A stretch of DNA of 64,000 nt from Mycobacterium sp. NS-7484. GTDB taxonomy: Bacteria > Actinomycetota > Actinomycetes > Mycobacteriales > Mycobacteriaceae. The stretch spans positions 178,502-242,501 of the forward strand of contig NZ_MBEJ01000028.1 of assembly GCF_001953975.1 (NCBI RefSeq). Direction: 5' to 3'. Position 1 is the stretch's first letter, and each line of letters starts with the position of its first letter. A model generated the notes under the pieces. That model saw only the letters and a list, made by a program, of their open reading frames with translations. It was not told where the DNA came from and did no database searches. Shown here piece by piece: positions 18,120 through 26,701 of the stretch. Both the position numbers and the translations under genes were made by a program.

Positions 18120-19301
18120 GTGACCACCACCGCGGCCCCCGCCGAAGTCAGCGACGAGGATTTCGCCGAGATCTTGGCGCAGACCCGCAGCTTCATCCGC
18201 ACCGCCGTGGTGCCGCGCGAGAACGAGATCCTGGCCACCGACACCGTGCCCGACGACCTGCGCCAGCAAGCCAAGGACATGGGGCTGTTCGGCTATGCGA
18301 TCCCCCAACAGTGGGGCGGCTTGGGTCTCAACCTGGCCCAAGACGTCGAGCTGGCAATGGAATTCGGCTACACCTCGCTGGCCTTGCGATCAATGTTCGG
18401 CACCAACAACGGCATCGCCGGGCAGGTTCTCGTCGGCTTCGGCACCGACGAACAGAAGACCCGATGGCTGGAGGGCATTGCCTCCGGTGACGTCGTGGCC
18501 TCCTTCGCGCTGACCGAACCCGGAGCGGGATCCAACCCGGCAGGCTTGCGCACCAAGGCTATTCGCGACGGTGATGACTGGGTGATCGACGGCCAGAAGC
18601 GGTTCATCACCAACGCCCCCACCGCCAACCTGTTCGTGGTGTTCGCCCGCACCCGGCCCGCCGACGAAAACGGAGCGGGTATCGCGGTGTTCCTGGTGCC
18701 GGCCGAGGCAGCCGGTGTCGAGGTCGGCGTCAAGGACGCCAAGATGGGCCAGGAAGGCGCCTGGACCGCCGACGTCACCTTCACCGACGTGCGGGTGCCC
18801 GACGCCGCGCTCGTCGGCGGCAGCGAGGACGTCGGCTACCGCGCCGCCATGACCTCCCTGGCCCGGGGCCGGGTCCACATCGCCGCGCTCGCCGTCGGAT
18901 CCGCCCAGCGCGCCCTCGACGAATCGGTTGCCTACGCTGCCGCGGCCACCCAGGGCGGTCAACCGATCGGCAGTTTCCAACTCGTGCAAGCGATGATCGC
19001 CGATCAGCAGACCGGGGTGATGGCCGGACGTGCGTTGGTGCGCGATGCCGCCGCCAAGTGGGTGTCCGGCGAAGACCGTCGCATCGCCCCGTCAGCCGCC
19101 AAGCTGTTCTGCACCGAAATGGCCGGCAATGTCGCGGATCTCGCGGTCCAGATCCACGGCGGTACCGGCTACATGCGTGAGGTACCGGTCGAGCGCATCT
19201 ACCGCGAGGTCCGCCTGCTGCGCCTCTATGAGGGCACCAGCGAGATCCAGCGACTCATCATCGGCGGCGGCCTGGTCAAGGCCGCCCAACGTCAGCTCTG
19301 A
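18120..19301 (+). CDS. Acyl-CoA dehydrogenase
   Basis: A 393-residue acyl-CoA dehydrogenase: FALTEPGAGSNPAGLRT (flavin/substrate loop), KRFITNAP, and the C-terminal HGGTGYMREVPVERIYRE and LYEGTSEIQRLI with catalytic Glu. The frame is open to 18069, but the GTG at 18120 has GGAG (18108-18111) eight bases upstream and gives the normal N-terminus. It heads a rightward operon with a mycofactocin-type SDR and an acyl-CoA synthetase, opposite to the other dehydrogenase operon. Confidence 0.92.
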   Translation: MTTTAAPAEVSDEDFAEILAQTRSFIRTAVVPRENEILATDTVPDDLRQQAKDMGLFGYAIPQQWGGLGLNLAQDVELAMEFGYTSLALRSMFGTNNGIAGQVLVGFGTDEQKTRWLEGIASGDVVASFALTEPGAGSNPAGLRTKAIRDGDDWVIDGQKRFITNAPTANLFVVFARTRPADENGAGIAVFLVPAEAAGVEVGVKDAKMGQEGAWTADVTFTDVRVPDAALVGGSEDVGYRAAMTSLARGRVHIAALAVGSAQRALDESVAYAAAATQGGQPIGSFQLVQAMIADQQTGVMAGRALVRDAAAKWVSGEDRRIAPSAAKLFCTEMAGNVADLAVQIHGGTGYMREVPVERIYREVRLLRLYEGTSEIQRLIIGGGLVKAAQRQL

Positions 19302-19331
19302 ACCCATCCGCAGACCCCTTAAGGAGAATTC

Positions 19332-20153
19332 ATGACCAAGCGGCTGGCCGGAAAGGTCGCGTTCATCACCGGAGCTGCCCGTGGCCAGGGACGCGCACAC
19401 GCCGTCCGAATGGCCAAGGAGGGCGCCGACATCATCGCGATCGACATCGCCGCGCCGCTGCCGCCGAGCGTGCCCTACGACTCGGCGACCCCCGAAGACC
19501 TGGCCGAAACCGTGCGCCTGGTCGAGGCCACCGGTAAGCGAATCCTGGCTGCCACCGCCGACACTCGCGATCTCGACGCGCTGCGGGCCGTGGTCGACAA
19601 GGGGGTGGCCGAGTTCGGTCGGCTCGACATCATCGTCGCCAATGCCGGCATCACCGTGCCCGAGGCGTGGAACGAGACCACCCCCGAATCGTTCCGCGAC
19701 GTCATCGACATCAACCTGACGGGCACCTGGAACACCGTGATCGCCGGGGCTCAGCACATCATCGACGGCGGCCGCGGCGGCTCGATCATCCTGATCAGCT
19801 CCGCGGCCGGGATCAAGATGCAGCCGTTCATGGTGCACTACACCGCCAGCAAGCACGGTGTCACCGGGCTGGCCCGCGCCTTCGCTGCCGAGTTGGGCAA
19901 GCACCGAATCCGGGTCAACAGCCTGCATCCCGGCGCGGTCAACACCCCGATGGGCACCGGCGACATGATGGCCGCACTCAACCGGGCCAATGAGACCAAC
20001 CCCGGTTTGATGCAGATGGTCACACCGTTCCTGCCGGACTGGATCGCCGAACCCGAGGACATCGCCGACGCCGCCTGCTGGCTGGCCAGTGACGAGTCGC
20101 GGTTCGTCACCGCCAGCAAGGTGGCCGTCGACCTGGGCTCCACCCAGTTCTGA
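19332..20153 (+). CDS. SDR family oxidoreductase, mycofactocin-coupled type
   Basis: This 273-residue short-chain dehydrogenase has FITGAARGQGRAHAVRMAKEG at the cofactor site and an extended loop after the second strand (DIAAPLPPSVPYDSATPEDL). It then has NAGITVPE, Ser in LISSAAGIKM and Tyr-Lys in YTASKHG. The loop insertion and GQGRAHA are, from family knowledge, typical of SDRs with non-exchangeable nicotinamide recycled by mycofactocin. AAGGAGAA precedes the ATG. It may oxidise a secondary alcohol or carveol-like substrate; the actual substrate is unknown. Confidence 0.9.
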   Translation: MTKRLAGKVAFITGAARGQGRAHAVRMAKEGADIIAIDIAAPLPPSVPYDSATPEDLAETVRLVEATGKRILAATADTRDLDALRAVVDKGVAEFGRLDIIVANAGITVPEAWNETTPESFRDVIDINLTGTWNTVIAGAQHIIDGGRGGSIILISSAAGIKMQPFMVHYTASKHGVTGLARAFAAELGKHRIRVNSLHPGAVNTPMGTGDMMAALNRANETNPGLMQMVTPFLPDWIAEPEDIADAACWLASDESRFVTASKVAVDLGSTQF

Positions 20154-20160
20154 GACCGCC

Positions 20161-21651
20161 GTGTCCAGCCCCATCGGTACCGACTTCGCCGACGCGCTGG
20201 CAGCCGGACTCAAGCGGTACGGCGATCGGCCGTTCATCGAGTTTTCCCGAAAGTGGTACTCGGGCAACGCGATCACGGATTTCATCGAGCGCATCGACGG
20301 TGCCCTGACTGCCGCCGGAGTCACGGCGGATGAGCCGGTCGGCATCGTGGTTCGCAATCGGGTTCCTCACGCCGCAGCCATCCTGGGGTTCATCGCCAGC
20401 CGACGGCCGGTGGTGATGATCTACTCGTATCAGTCGGCCTCCGGGATCGCGCGGGACGTCGAAAGCCTGAAATTGCCGGCGATCCTGGCCGAGGTCGACG
20501 ACTTGACACCGGAACTCGACACCGCGGTGCGCTCAGTGGGCTCCGCCGTCCTCTCGCTGTCCGACGATCCCCTTGCGGTCGGGGTCATGACGCCCCGGCA
20601 GCCGGGCCGTCGTCACGATCCTAAGCTGGAGCAGGCCGGCCTGCACATCCTGACCAGCGGCACCACCGGCCCACCCAAGCGAATCCCGGTGGCCACCAAG
20701 GTCCTTGCGCACACCGTGCTGAGCATGACGATCGGCTCAGGCACCGAAGCGGTCGGACCGGACACCCCGCCGGCCCTGGTGTACTGGCCGTTCGGCAGCA
20801 TCGGCGTCTGCCAACTGTTGGCCGCGCCATGCGCGGGTAAACGCATGGTGCTGCTGGAGAAATTCAGCGTCGACGAGTGGGTGCGCGCCGTCAAGACGCA
20901 CCGGATCACCCGGGCCGGAGTGCAACCGGCCATCATCCGGATGTTGCTGCAGGCCGACGTCGCGCCCGAGGACCTGGCCTCCCTGGAGGGGCTCTCCGGT
21001 GGCTCCGGCCCGTTGGAGCCGGAACTGCGCGCGGAATTCGAGATCCGCTACGGAATCCCACTGCTGTGGGCCTATGGGGCAACGGAATTCGCCGGCTCGG
21101 TGTGCAGCTGGACACCGGAGTTATATCAGCGCTACGGCGCCGACAAACCCGACAGCGTGGGCCCTCCCCTACCCGGCGTGCGCGTTCGTATCATCGACCC
21201 GGACACCGGGGCCGAGGTGCCGACCGGCAGCGTCGGACTGCTGGAAGCCAGCGTCGAGGTCATCGGACCGGACTGGGTGCGCACCACGGATCTGGCGTCG
21301 ATGGACGAGGACGGGTTCGTGACCCTGCACGGCCGGGGCGACGGGGCGATCAACCGTGGTGGGTTCAAGATTCTTCCGGAAACGGTTCGGCGGGTACTGA
21401 TCTCACACCCCAGCGTGCTCGACGCTTGCGTGGTGGGTGTCCCCGATGCCCGCCTGGGTCAGGTGCCGTTCGCCGCAGTTGAGCTGAGACGAGGCGCTGT
21501 GGCGCCGACCGAGGACGAGTTGAAAGACCTGGTCCGCGAAGCACTCCCGAGCCATCACGTGCCGGTGGCCGTGACGGTTGTCGACGCACTCCCGCGCAAT
21601 GCGGCGCTCAAGGTGCGGCCCGACGACGTCGCCGTGCTGTACCGCCCCTAA
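20161..21651 (+). CDS. AMP-dependent acyl-CoA synthetase/ligase
   Basis: A 496-residue adenylate-forming enzyme: ILTSGTTGPPKRIPVATK (P-loop), WAYGATEFAGSVCSW, RTTDLASMDEDGF, GRGDGAINRGGFKI. The C-terminal catalytic motif reads LPRNAALKVRPDD instead of the usual Ser-Gly-Lys, retaining the Lys. The start is the GTG at 20161, seven bases after the SDR stop; the longer frame overlaps the SDR gene. It is most similar by eye to the synthetase at 6182-7630. It ends against palindromic repeat B and converges with the alpha/beta hydrolase gene. Confidence 0.9.
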   Translation: MSSPIGTDFADALAAGLKRYGDRPFIEFSRKWYSGNAITDFIERIDGALTAAGVTADEPVGIVVRNRVPHAAAILGFIASRRPVVMIYSYQSASGIARDVESLKLPAILAEVDDLTPELDTAVRSVGSAVLSLSDDPLAVGVMTPRQPGRRHDPKLEQAGLHILTSGTTGPPKRIPVATKVLAHTVLSMTIGSGTEAVGPDTPPALVYWPFGSIGVCQLLAAPCAGKRMVLLEKFSVDEWVRAVKTHRITRAGVQPAIIRMLLQADVAPEDLASLEGLSGGSGPLEPELRAEFEIRYGIPLLWAYGATEFAGSVCSWTPELYQRYGADKPDSVGPPLPGVRVRIIDPDTGAEVPTGSVGLLEASVEVIGPDWVRTTDLASMDEDGFVTLHGRGDGAINRGGFKILPETVRRVLISHPSVLDACVVGVPDARLGQVPFAAVELRRGAVAPTEDELKDLVREALPSHHVPVAVTVVDALPRNAALKVRPDDVAVLYRP

Positions 21652-21660
21652 CTTTTCCCC

Positions 21661-21722
21661 CGCGAGCAGACGCAAAACCGTACCTTTTCGCGTAAGAAGC
21701 TACGGTTTTGTGTCTGCTCGCG
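21661..21722. repeat. Intergenic palindromic repeat B
   Basis: Arms of 22 bases (21661-21682 and 21701-21722) pair with one mismatch around an 18-base loop. The outer sequence CGCGAGCAGACGCAAAACCG matches repeat A closely, including the position of the mismatch (CGC against GTG). It separates two convergent genes and may terminate transcription from both sides. Confidence 0.85.
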
Positions 21723-21730
21723 GGAGAAAG

Positions 21731-22639
21731 TCACGCCGTGGCCAACGTGCGGGTCAAGAACTTCACCTGGTCGTCGGCGGCGGTCTCGAACCAGTCGTGT
21801 CCCGGCCAGACGTCGAAGTGATCGCATGGGTAGTGATGGATCTGCGCGCGGGCCTGCACCGCCGTCTTCATCACCGAGTTGGCCGGCACGAACCGGTCGA
21901 AATCGGCAATCTGAATCAACACCGGGCATTTCAGCGCCTTGGCCGCGGCGCCGGTGCGGATCTGCACCAGCTCCATGCCAATCGCCGAATCAACTTCATT
22001 GCGCCACGTCGGTCCGGCGATCGCGGTGTAGCTGTCGTACGCGCCGTCGAGCGCCAGCGCGCCGGCCTCTCCCGGTTTGGCCGCCAGGGGCATCAATGTC
22101 GGCCGCCCGCCCCGGGCCACCGACACCCGGCTCTTCACCCCCGCCAGCGTCCAGCGCAGCGCTGATGCGACGTCGCGGTGCGCCACTGCCGCCCGGCTGG
22201 CGGCCAGCCCACTGGTCAACGGCGTCATCCCGATCACGGCGGCCACGTCGGCACATTGCGCAGCCACCCGCAGCACGTGACTGCCGGAGAACGACGAGCC
22301 CCATAACAACACCCGCCGAGGGTCGACACCCGGTAGGCCTTGGGCCGCGGTGATCGCGGCGGTGTAATCCGCCATCTGCCGATCGACCGAAACACTTTGG
22401 CGCGGTCGCCCATCGGAGGCGCCGAAACCCCGGTAGTCGAACGCCAGCACGTCCAGGCCGGCTCCACTGAACCGTTCGGCGAAGGGTTGCAGACCCGAAT
22501 CCTTGGTGCCACCGAAGCCGTGTGCCATCACCACGACCGGCCGCCCGGACGGGCCGGTGAAGCCGTCGCCCGCGGCGGTGAAATGCCATGCACTGCACCG
22601 CTCACCCACCGAGTAGAACGTGAGCTCGGTGTAGGTCAT
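21731..22639 (-). CDS. Alpha/beta hydrolase
   Basis: A 302-residue hydrolase: MAHGFGGTKDSG (oxyanion His-Gly), FDYRGFGASDG, nucleophile elbow LLWGSSFSGSH, an Asp in IADFDRFVPAN, and His in YPCDHFDVW. The layout resembles serine hydrolases with an extra helical lid of unknown specificity. It overlaps the flavin monooxygenase gene by 4 bases, so the two are co-translated. A monooxygenase (possibly Baeyer-Villiger) forming an ester, followed by a hydrolase that opens it, would fit this pair. That pathway is inference. Confidence 0.88.
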   Translation of the reverse strand: MTYTELTFYSVGERCSAWHFTAAGDGFTGPSGRPVVVMAHGFGGTKDSGLQPFAERFSGAGLDVLAFDYRGFGASDGRPRQSVSVDRQMADYTAAITAAQGLPGVDPRRVLLWGSSFSGSHVLRVAAQCADVAAVIGMTPLTSGLAASRAAVAHRDVASALRWTLAGVKSRVSVARGGRPTLMPLAAKPGEAGALALDGAYDSYTAIAGPTWRNEVDSAIGMELVQIRTGAAAKALKCPVLIQIADFDRFVPANSVMKTAVQARAQIHHYPCDHFDVWPGHDWFETAADDQVKFLTRTLATA

Positions 22640-23997
22640 GCCGTCACCCCCACACGCTCTCTGCCGGCAGCCCGCTTCGCACCGGCGGGCAATTCACGGG
22701 CGCGGATGTCGTGTTCGTAGTAGAAGTAGTCCACCTGCTGGGTGTGCCGAGGCCGGTCGGTGCAGTGTCCGGCGTGCAGCTGCTGATCGGCATCGATCAC
22801 CCGCTCCATCTCCGCTGCCGAGGGCAGTGCATATCGACCGACCGCATAGGCCGCCAGCAGCCGGGACTGGCACTCGACGAACGGGAACAGTGTCGGGATG
22901 GCCTGCGCAAAACCCATGAACACCAGATCGTCCATGCCGGGCTTGAACATCCGCTTGTAAAGCCGGATGTGATTGTCCGGAGCACTGATCAGTCCCGGGT
23001 CGAAGAACGGGAACGTGATGTTGTAGCCGGTGGCATAGACGATCACGTCGAAGACGTCACTGGTGCCGTCCTCGAAATGCACGGTGTCACCGTCCAATCG
23101 GGACACATTGGGTTTCGGGATGACGTCACCGGAGCCGAGCCGCAGCGGCAATTCCACCGATTGCGTCGGGTGTGCCTCGAACAGTTTGTGATTCGGCGCG
23201 GGCAACCCGTACATCGTCGGATCGGTGCCGAGGGCAGGCGCGATCAATTGCACCAGCTTGCGCTGCCACGACAACGGAATGTAGGGATTGGTGCGGAAGT
23301 ACTTGTCACCCGGTTGTCCGGCAATGTATTTCGGCACGATCCACGCGCTCGACCGGGTGGACAGCGTCACCCGGTTCTGCAGCGATTTCGACGACAGCTC
23401 GACGGTGATGTCGGCGGCACTGTTACCGATACCCACCACCAGGATTCGCTTGCCGGTCAGCTCGAGCGGTTCCTTCGGGTCGATGTAGTGGTGAGAATGG
23501 ATCGACGCACCGGTGAATGTTCCCGGGAACTCCGGCAGTCGCGGATCCCAGTGGTGACCGTTGGCGACGACGAGCAGGTCGAACTCGCGGCGGGCACCGG
23601 CCTGGTCCTCGATCTCCCATCCGCCGCCGTCGCGACGGGCCGCATGCACCACGCCGTTGTTGAACTCGATGTGGTCGAGCAGTCCGAAGGCGTTCGCGTA
23701 GGCGTCGAGATAGGCCTTGATGTCGGAGTGATGCGGGAACGACGGGAAGTGCTCGGGTATCGGAAAGTCCTTGAACGACAACCGATGCTTGCTGGTGTCG
23801 ATGTGCAGGGAGCGATAGGCACTGCTGTGTCCGTTCGGATTCCGGAAGGCCCAGTTGCCGCCGACGCGGTCCGATGTCTCGAACGTCGTGTACGGCACCC
23901 GGTAGTCCTTGAGCATCTTCCCCGCGGTGAGCCCGCTGATGCCTGCGCCGATGATCGCCGTCCGCGGAAGTGAATGCGCCAACCCAGTGCTCCTCAC
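22636..23997 (-). CDS. Flavin-containing monooxygenase
   Basis: This 453-residue class B flavoprotein monooxygenase has an FAD motif in IIGAGISGLTAGKML and the NADPH motif in VVGIGNSAADITVEL. The FMO fingerprint is FPGTFTGASIHSHHY. It would use NADPH and O2 to oxygenate a ketone, amine or sulfide. The GTG at 23997 is the start and the frame is otherwise clean. It is transcribed ahead of the coupled alpha/beta hydrolase, which favours ketone-to-ester oxidation followed by hydrolysis within the catabolic locus. Confidence 0.9.
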   Translation of the reverse strand: MRSTGLAHSLPRTAIIGAGISGLTAGKMLKDYRVPYTTFETSDRVGGNWAFRNPNGHSSAYRSLHIDTSKHRLSFKDFPIPEHFPSFPHHSDIKAYLDAYANAFGLLDHIEFNNGVVHAARRDGGGWEIEDQAGARREFDLLVVANGHHWDPRLPEFPGTFTGASIHSHHYIDPKEPLELTGKRILVVGIGNSAADITVELSSKSLQNRVTLSTRSSAWIVPKYIAGQPGDKYFRTNPYIPLSWQRKLVQLIAPALGTDPTMYGLPAPNHKLFEAHPTQSVELPLRLGSGDVIPKPNVSRLDGDTVHFEDGTSDVFDVIVYATGYNITFPFFDPGLISAPDNHIRLYKRMFKPGMDDLVFMGFAQAIPTLFPFVECQSRLLAAYAVGRYALPSAAEMERVIDADQQLHAGHCTDRPRHTQQVDYFYYEHDIRARELPAGAKRAAGRERVGVTA

Positions 23998-24068
23998 GTT
24001 GTGATGCAGAACACTAACAGCAGCGTTTGACGGGCGTCAACGGATTCTGACAACTGTCAGAAAGCGCA

Positions 24069-24126
24069 CGAACAGACACAAACCCGCACCAAAAGCCCAG
24101 TTTTGGTGCGGGTTTGTGACTGCTCG
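24069..24126. repeat. Intergenic palindromic repeat C (terminator-like)
   Basis: A perfect 18-base inverted repeat (24077-24094 against 24101-24118, arms beginning CACAAACCCGCACC) has a 6-base loop. It is flanked by a weaker outer pair, CGAACAGA against a CGAGCAGT complement, recalling the arms of repeats A and B. It lies downstream of the MaoC gene and upstream of the monooxygenase gene on the minus strand, in a position to end the MaoC/purU transcript. Confidence 0.8.
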
Positions 24127-24137
24127 CGAAAAGAGGG

Positions 24138-24590
24138 TCAGCCGATGAAGCGAATGATCGACTCGGCGACGGCAGCGGGCTTGTCCGAGCCCTCGATCTC
24201 GACCGTGACCGTCATGGTGGCCTGCACCGCGCCGTCGAGCTGGGCGACGTCGGCGATCGCCGCCCGCGCACGCACCTTGGCCCCGACCCGCACGGGCGTG
24301 ATGAACCGAACCTTGTTGTAGCCGTAGTTGATCGCCATCGCGATGTTGTCGACACGATAGAGCTGATGGGTGAAATGCGGCAGGAGTGACAGCGTCAACA
24401 GGCCGTGCGCGATGGCCCCCCCGAACGGACCGCCGGCCGCCTTCTCGGGGTCGACGTGAATCCACTGATGGTCATCGGTGGCGTCGGCGAACAGGTTCAC
24501 CCGATCCTGGGTGATCTCCATCCAGTCGGTGGGGCCCAGCTCGCTACCGGCCGCCGCCACGAACTCGTCAAGACCATTGAAGACTTTCAC
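24138..24590 (-). CDS. MaoC-like (R)-specific enoyl-CoA hydratase
   Basis: A 150-residue hotdog hydratase: NLFADATDDHQWIHVDPEKA holds the catalytic Asp/His of the R-hydratase motif and GGAIAHGLLTLSLLP follows. The whole protein resembles mycobacterial HtdZ (Rv0130) as I recall it. It adds water to trans-2-enoyl-CoA to give (R)-3-hydroxyacyl-CoA. An upstream GTG at 24596 overlaps the ribosome site (GAGGAG), so the GTG at 24590 is preferred. It is separated by 22 bases from purU, with which it may share a transcript. Confidence 0.88.
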   Translation of the reverse strand: MKVFNGLDEFVAAAGSELGPTDWMEITQDRVNLFADATDDHQWIHVDPEKAAGGPFGGAIAHGLLTLSLLPHFTHQLYRVDNIAMAINYGYNKVRFITPVRVGAKVRARAAIADVAQLDGAVQATMTVTVEIEGSDKPAAVAESIIRFIG

Positions 24591-24612
24591 GCTCACTCCT
24601 CTCGAACCGTGC

Positions 24613-25503
24613 TCAGAAGACTACGGTCTGATTCCCGAACCGGATCACGCGGTCCTCACAGTGCCACAGCACCGCCCGCGCCAACACCAGCCGTTCGACA
24701 TCGGCCCCCAAGCGGGCCAGGTCACCGACCGAGTGGCGGTGATCCACGCGGACCACGTCCTGCTCGATGATCGGACCTTCATCCAGATCGCCGGTGACGT
24801 AATGCGCTGTCGCCCCGACCAACTTGACCCCGCGTTCCTTGGCCCGGCGGTACGGGGCCGCGCCGATGAACGCCGGCAGGAACGAGTGGTGGATGTTGAT
24901 CAGGGGGCAGCCCACGGCATCGAGGAACTCCGGGGTGAGGATCTGCATATACCGGGCCAGCACCACCAGATCGACGTTGCCGCGCAACAGTTCCAGCAGC
25001 CGTTGCTCGGCTTCGGCCCGATTGTCGCGGGTCGCCGGAACGTAGAGGTAGGGCACGCCGAAGGCGCGGACTTGATCCGCCAGGTCGGGATGGTTCGAGA
25101 TGACCATGGCCACCGACATGTCGAGCTCCCCGCGCCGGTTGCGCCACAAGAGGTCGAGCAAACAGTGGTCCTCACGGGAGGCCATCAACGCCACCCGTTT
25201 GGGTTTAGAAGCCTCGGTGAGGCGGTAATCGATCCCGAATGGGGAGGCCACCTGCGCGTCGAAGTCCTGTTCCAATCGCTCACGCGCCGCCGCCAGGCCC
25301 GGCAGGTGGAAGATCGTGCGCTGCATGAACGTGCCGCCGGACTCTTCGGTGGAGTGCTGATCCAACGACACGATGTTCGCCCCGGCGTCGGTGAGAAAGC
25401 CGCTGATGGCCGCGACGAGGCCGGGTCGGTCCGCGCAACGCAGCAATAACCTGCCGATGTCCTGGGCGGGGAGGGCGCTTGTTTTCGGGTACTCCTGTGT
25501 CAT
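24613..25503 (-). CDS. purU: Formyltetrahydrofolate deformylase
   Basis: The 296-residue PurU hydrolyses 10-formyl-THF to THF and formate and balances one-carbon pools for purine synthesis. An N-terminal ACT domain (LLLRCADRPGLVAAISGFL, residues 15-90) precedes the formyltransferase fold. Catalytic Asn/His appear in LINIHHSFLPAFIGAAPY, and Asp in ATAHYVTGDLDEGPIIEQD. The ATG at 25503 is chosen; a GTG two codons earlier is possible. Formate or formaldehyde produced by the nearby oxidative pathway could explain its position, but this is only a suggestion. Confidence 0.95.
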   Translation of the reverse strand: MTQEYPKTSALPAQDIGRLLLRCADRPGLVAAISGFLTDAGANIVSLDQHSTEESGGTFMQRTIFHLPGLAAARERLEQDFDAQVASPFGIDYRLTEASKPKRVALMASREDHCLLDLLWRNRRGELDMSVAMVISNHPDLADQVRAFGVPYLYVPATRDNRAEAEQRLLELLRGNVDLVVLARYMQILTPEFLDAVGCPLINIHHSFLPAFIGAAPYRRAKERGVKLVGATAHYVTGDLDEGPIIEQDVVRVDHRHSVGDLARLGADVERLVLARAVLWHCEDRVIRFGNQTVVF

Positions 25504-25945
25504 CGCCACCAGAATCTCATCTGCGCCGGCCGGCGGTTGAGCAACTCGGCGTTATCGCCGAAGCCGCCCCAAACCGAGCGCACCCGACGGCGAACCGTAG
25601 CGGGTGGGGGCTGGCTGGGCACTGACACAGCAAAACGCGCCCCCGCCGACACCGCCAAGGCAATTCGACGTCGGCGCAAATAACGATTTTTTGCCACAAC
25701 TCGGCCCGATACGGCGATATACGGCCTAAATAGGGTTTCCTGAATTTGCCAAATTTGCATGTACCCGCGAGTAATTCCATGACCGGCACATCGAATTCAA
25801 CATAGGACTGGACAAGTTTTACGCGCTCGCTGGAATTTCAAGGCTATGCGGCGCGATACTCAACACACGTATTCGCACAACCGTGCTGCGCACCAATCAG
25901 CCGCTCCAGTTGGAAGGTGCGGTTGACCGACGAAATGGATCCCAG
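25504..25945. other. 442-base intergenic region, AT-richer than its surroundings
   Basis: No convincing gene is seen; the short open frames lack ribosome sites and family resemblance. The part from about 25680 to 25860 is clearly AT-richer than the window and contains short repeats (ATACGGC twice at 25709-25723, AATTTGC twice near 25743-25758). It is probably the promoter and leader of the acyltransferase-ThiF-GGDEF operon. Confidence 0.5.
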
Positions 25946-26701
25946 ATGACTGCTCCCCAACTCGATGCCGCCGGCCGCACCTCCGTCGCACTGGACGAAA
26001 GCCCAACCTGGTGGGACCCCGACAGCGAGTGCACCATTGTGGTGGCACGTCCGGGCGTGGAGCGCGAACTGTGGAACGAATATGTTCGCGGCGCCCAGGC
26101 TAACTACCGCAAACATGGGGTGGAACAAGCACTGGACGCCAAAGCCCTAGAGACAGGCGACGATACGGCGCTGTTTTGTGTCGGGATCAACACCTCGGGA
26201 CGGGTGGTCGGTGGCCTTCGCGCCAAAGGCCCTTACCGAAACATCGACGAAAGCCACGCCGTCGTCGAATGGGCCGGCCAGCCCGGCTTGGATTCCGTGC
26301 GCAAAATGATCGGCGACCGTCTGCCTTTCGGAGTGGTCGAGATGAAGACCGCCTGGGTGTGCGACGACCCCGAACAGAGCCGCGCACTCACCGATACGCT
26401 GGCGCGTATGCCGCTGCATTCCATGACCCTGCTCAACATTCAGTTCGCAATGGCCACAGCTGCTGCCTACGTGCTGAAACGCTGGCTCTCATCGGGCGGT
26501 GTACTGGCGGCCAAAATCCCGGCGACTCCTTATCCGGACGAGCGCTATCAGACCAAGATGATGTGGTGGGATCGTCGCACATTCGCCAATCACGCCGATG
26601 CCCGACAGCTGGCGCGATACTTCACCGAAGCGCAGCGAATCGCCCCGCGCACCGGAGCTGTCGGCTTCGACGCCCTCACGTCCAGCGCGGCGGGGCGATG
26701 A
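25946..26701 (+). CDS. Putative GNAT/LuxI-FeeM-like N-acyltransferase
   Basis: This 251-residue protein has no certain family. A first third with WNEYVRGAQANYRKHGV, then LFCVGINTSGRVVGGLRAKG, resembles the alpha-beta-Arg pattern of LuxI/FeeM-type acyltransferases, a GNAT-like fold that transfers acyl groups to amino acids or amines. An FGVVEMKTAWV strand and a MPLHSMTLLNIQFAMATAAAYV helix would complete the fold. The ATG at 25946 is used; a GTG at 25883 is less likely. Its stop overlaps the ThiF-nitroreductase gene (ATGA), so the two products are probably made in fixed ratio. The function is inference. Confidence 0.6.
   Translation: MTAPQLDAAGRTSVALDESPTWWDPDSECTIVVARPGVERELWNEYVRGAQANYRKHGVEQALDAKALETGDDTALFCVGINTSGRVVGGLRAKGPYRNIDESHAVVEWAGQPGLDSVRKMIGDRLPFGVVEMKTAWVCDDPEQSRALTDTLARMPLHSMTLLNIQFAMATAAAYVLKRWLSSGGVLAAKIPATPYPDERYQTKMMWWDRRTFANHADARQLARYFTEAQRIAPRTGAVGFDALTSSAAGR

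Noticed and set aside
22711..23973. 420-codon frame antisense to the flavin monooxygenase
   Set aside because: Pure shadow frame: composition follows the codon bias of the monooxygenase on the other strand and no domain is visible.
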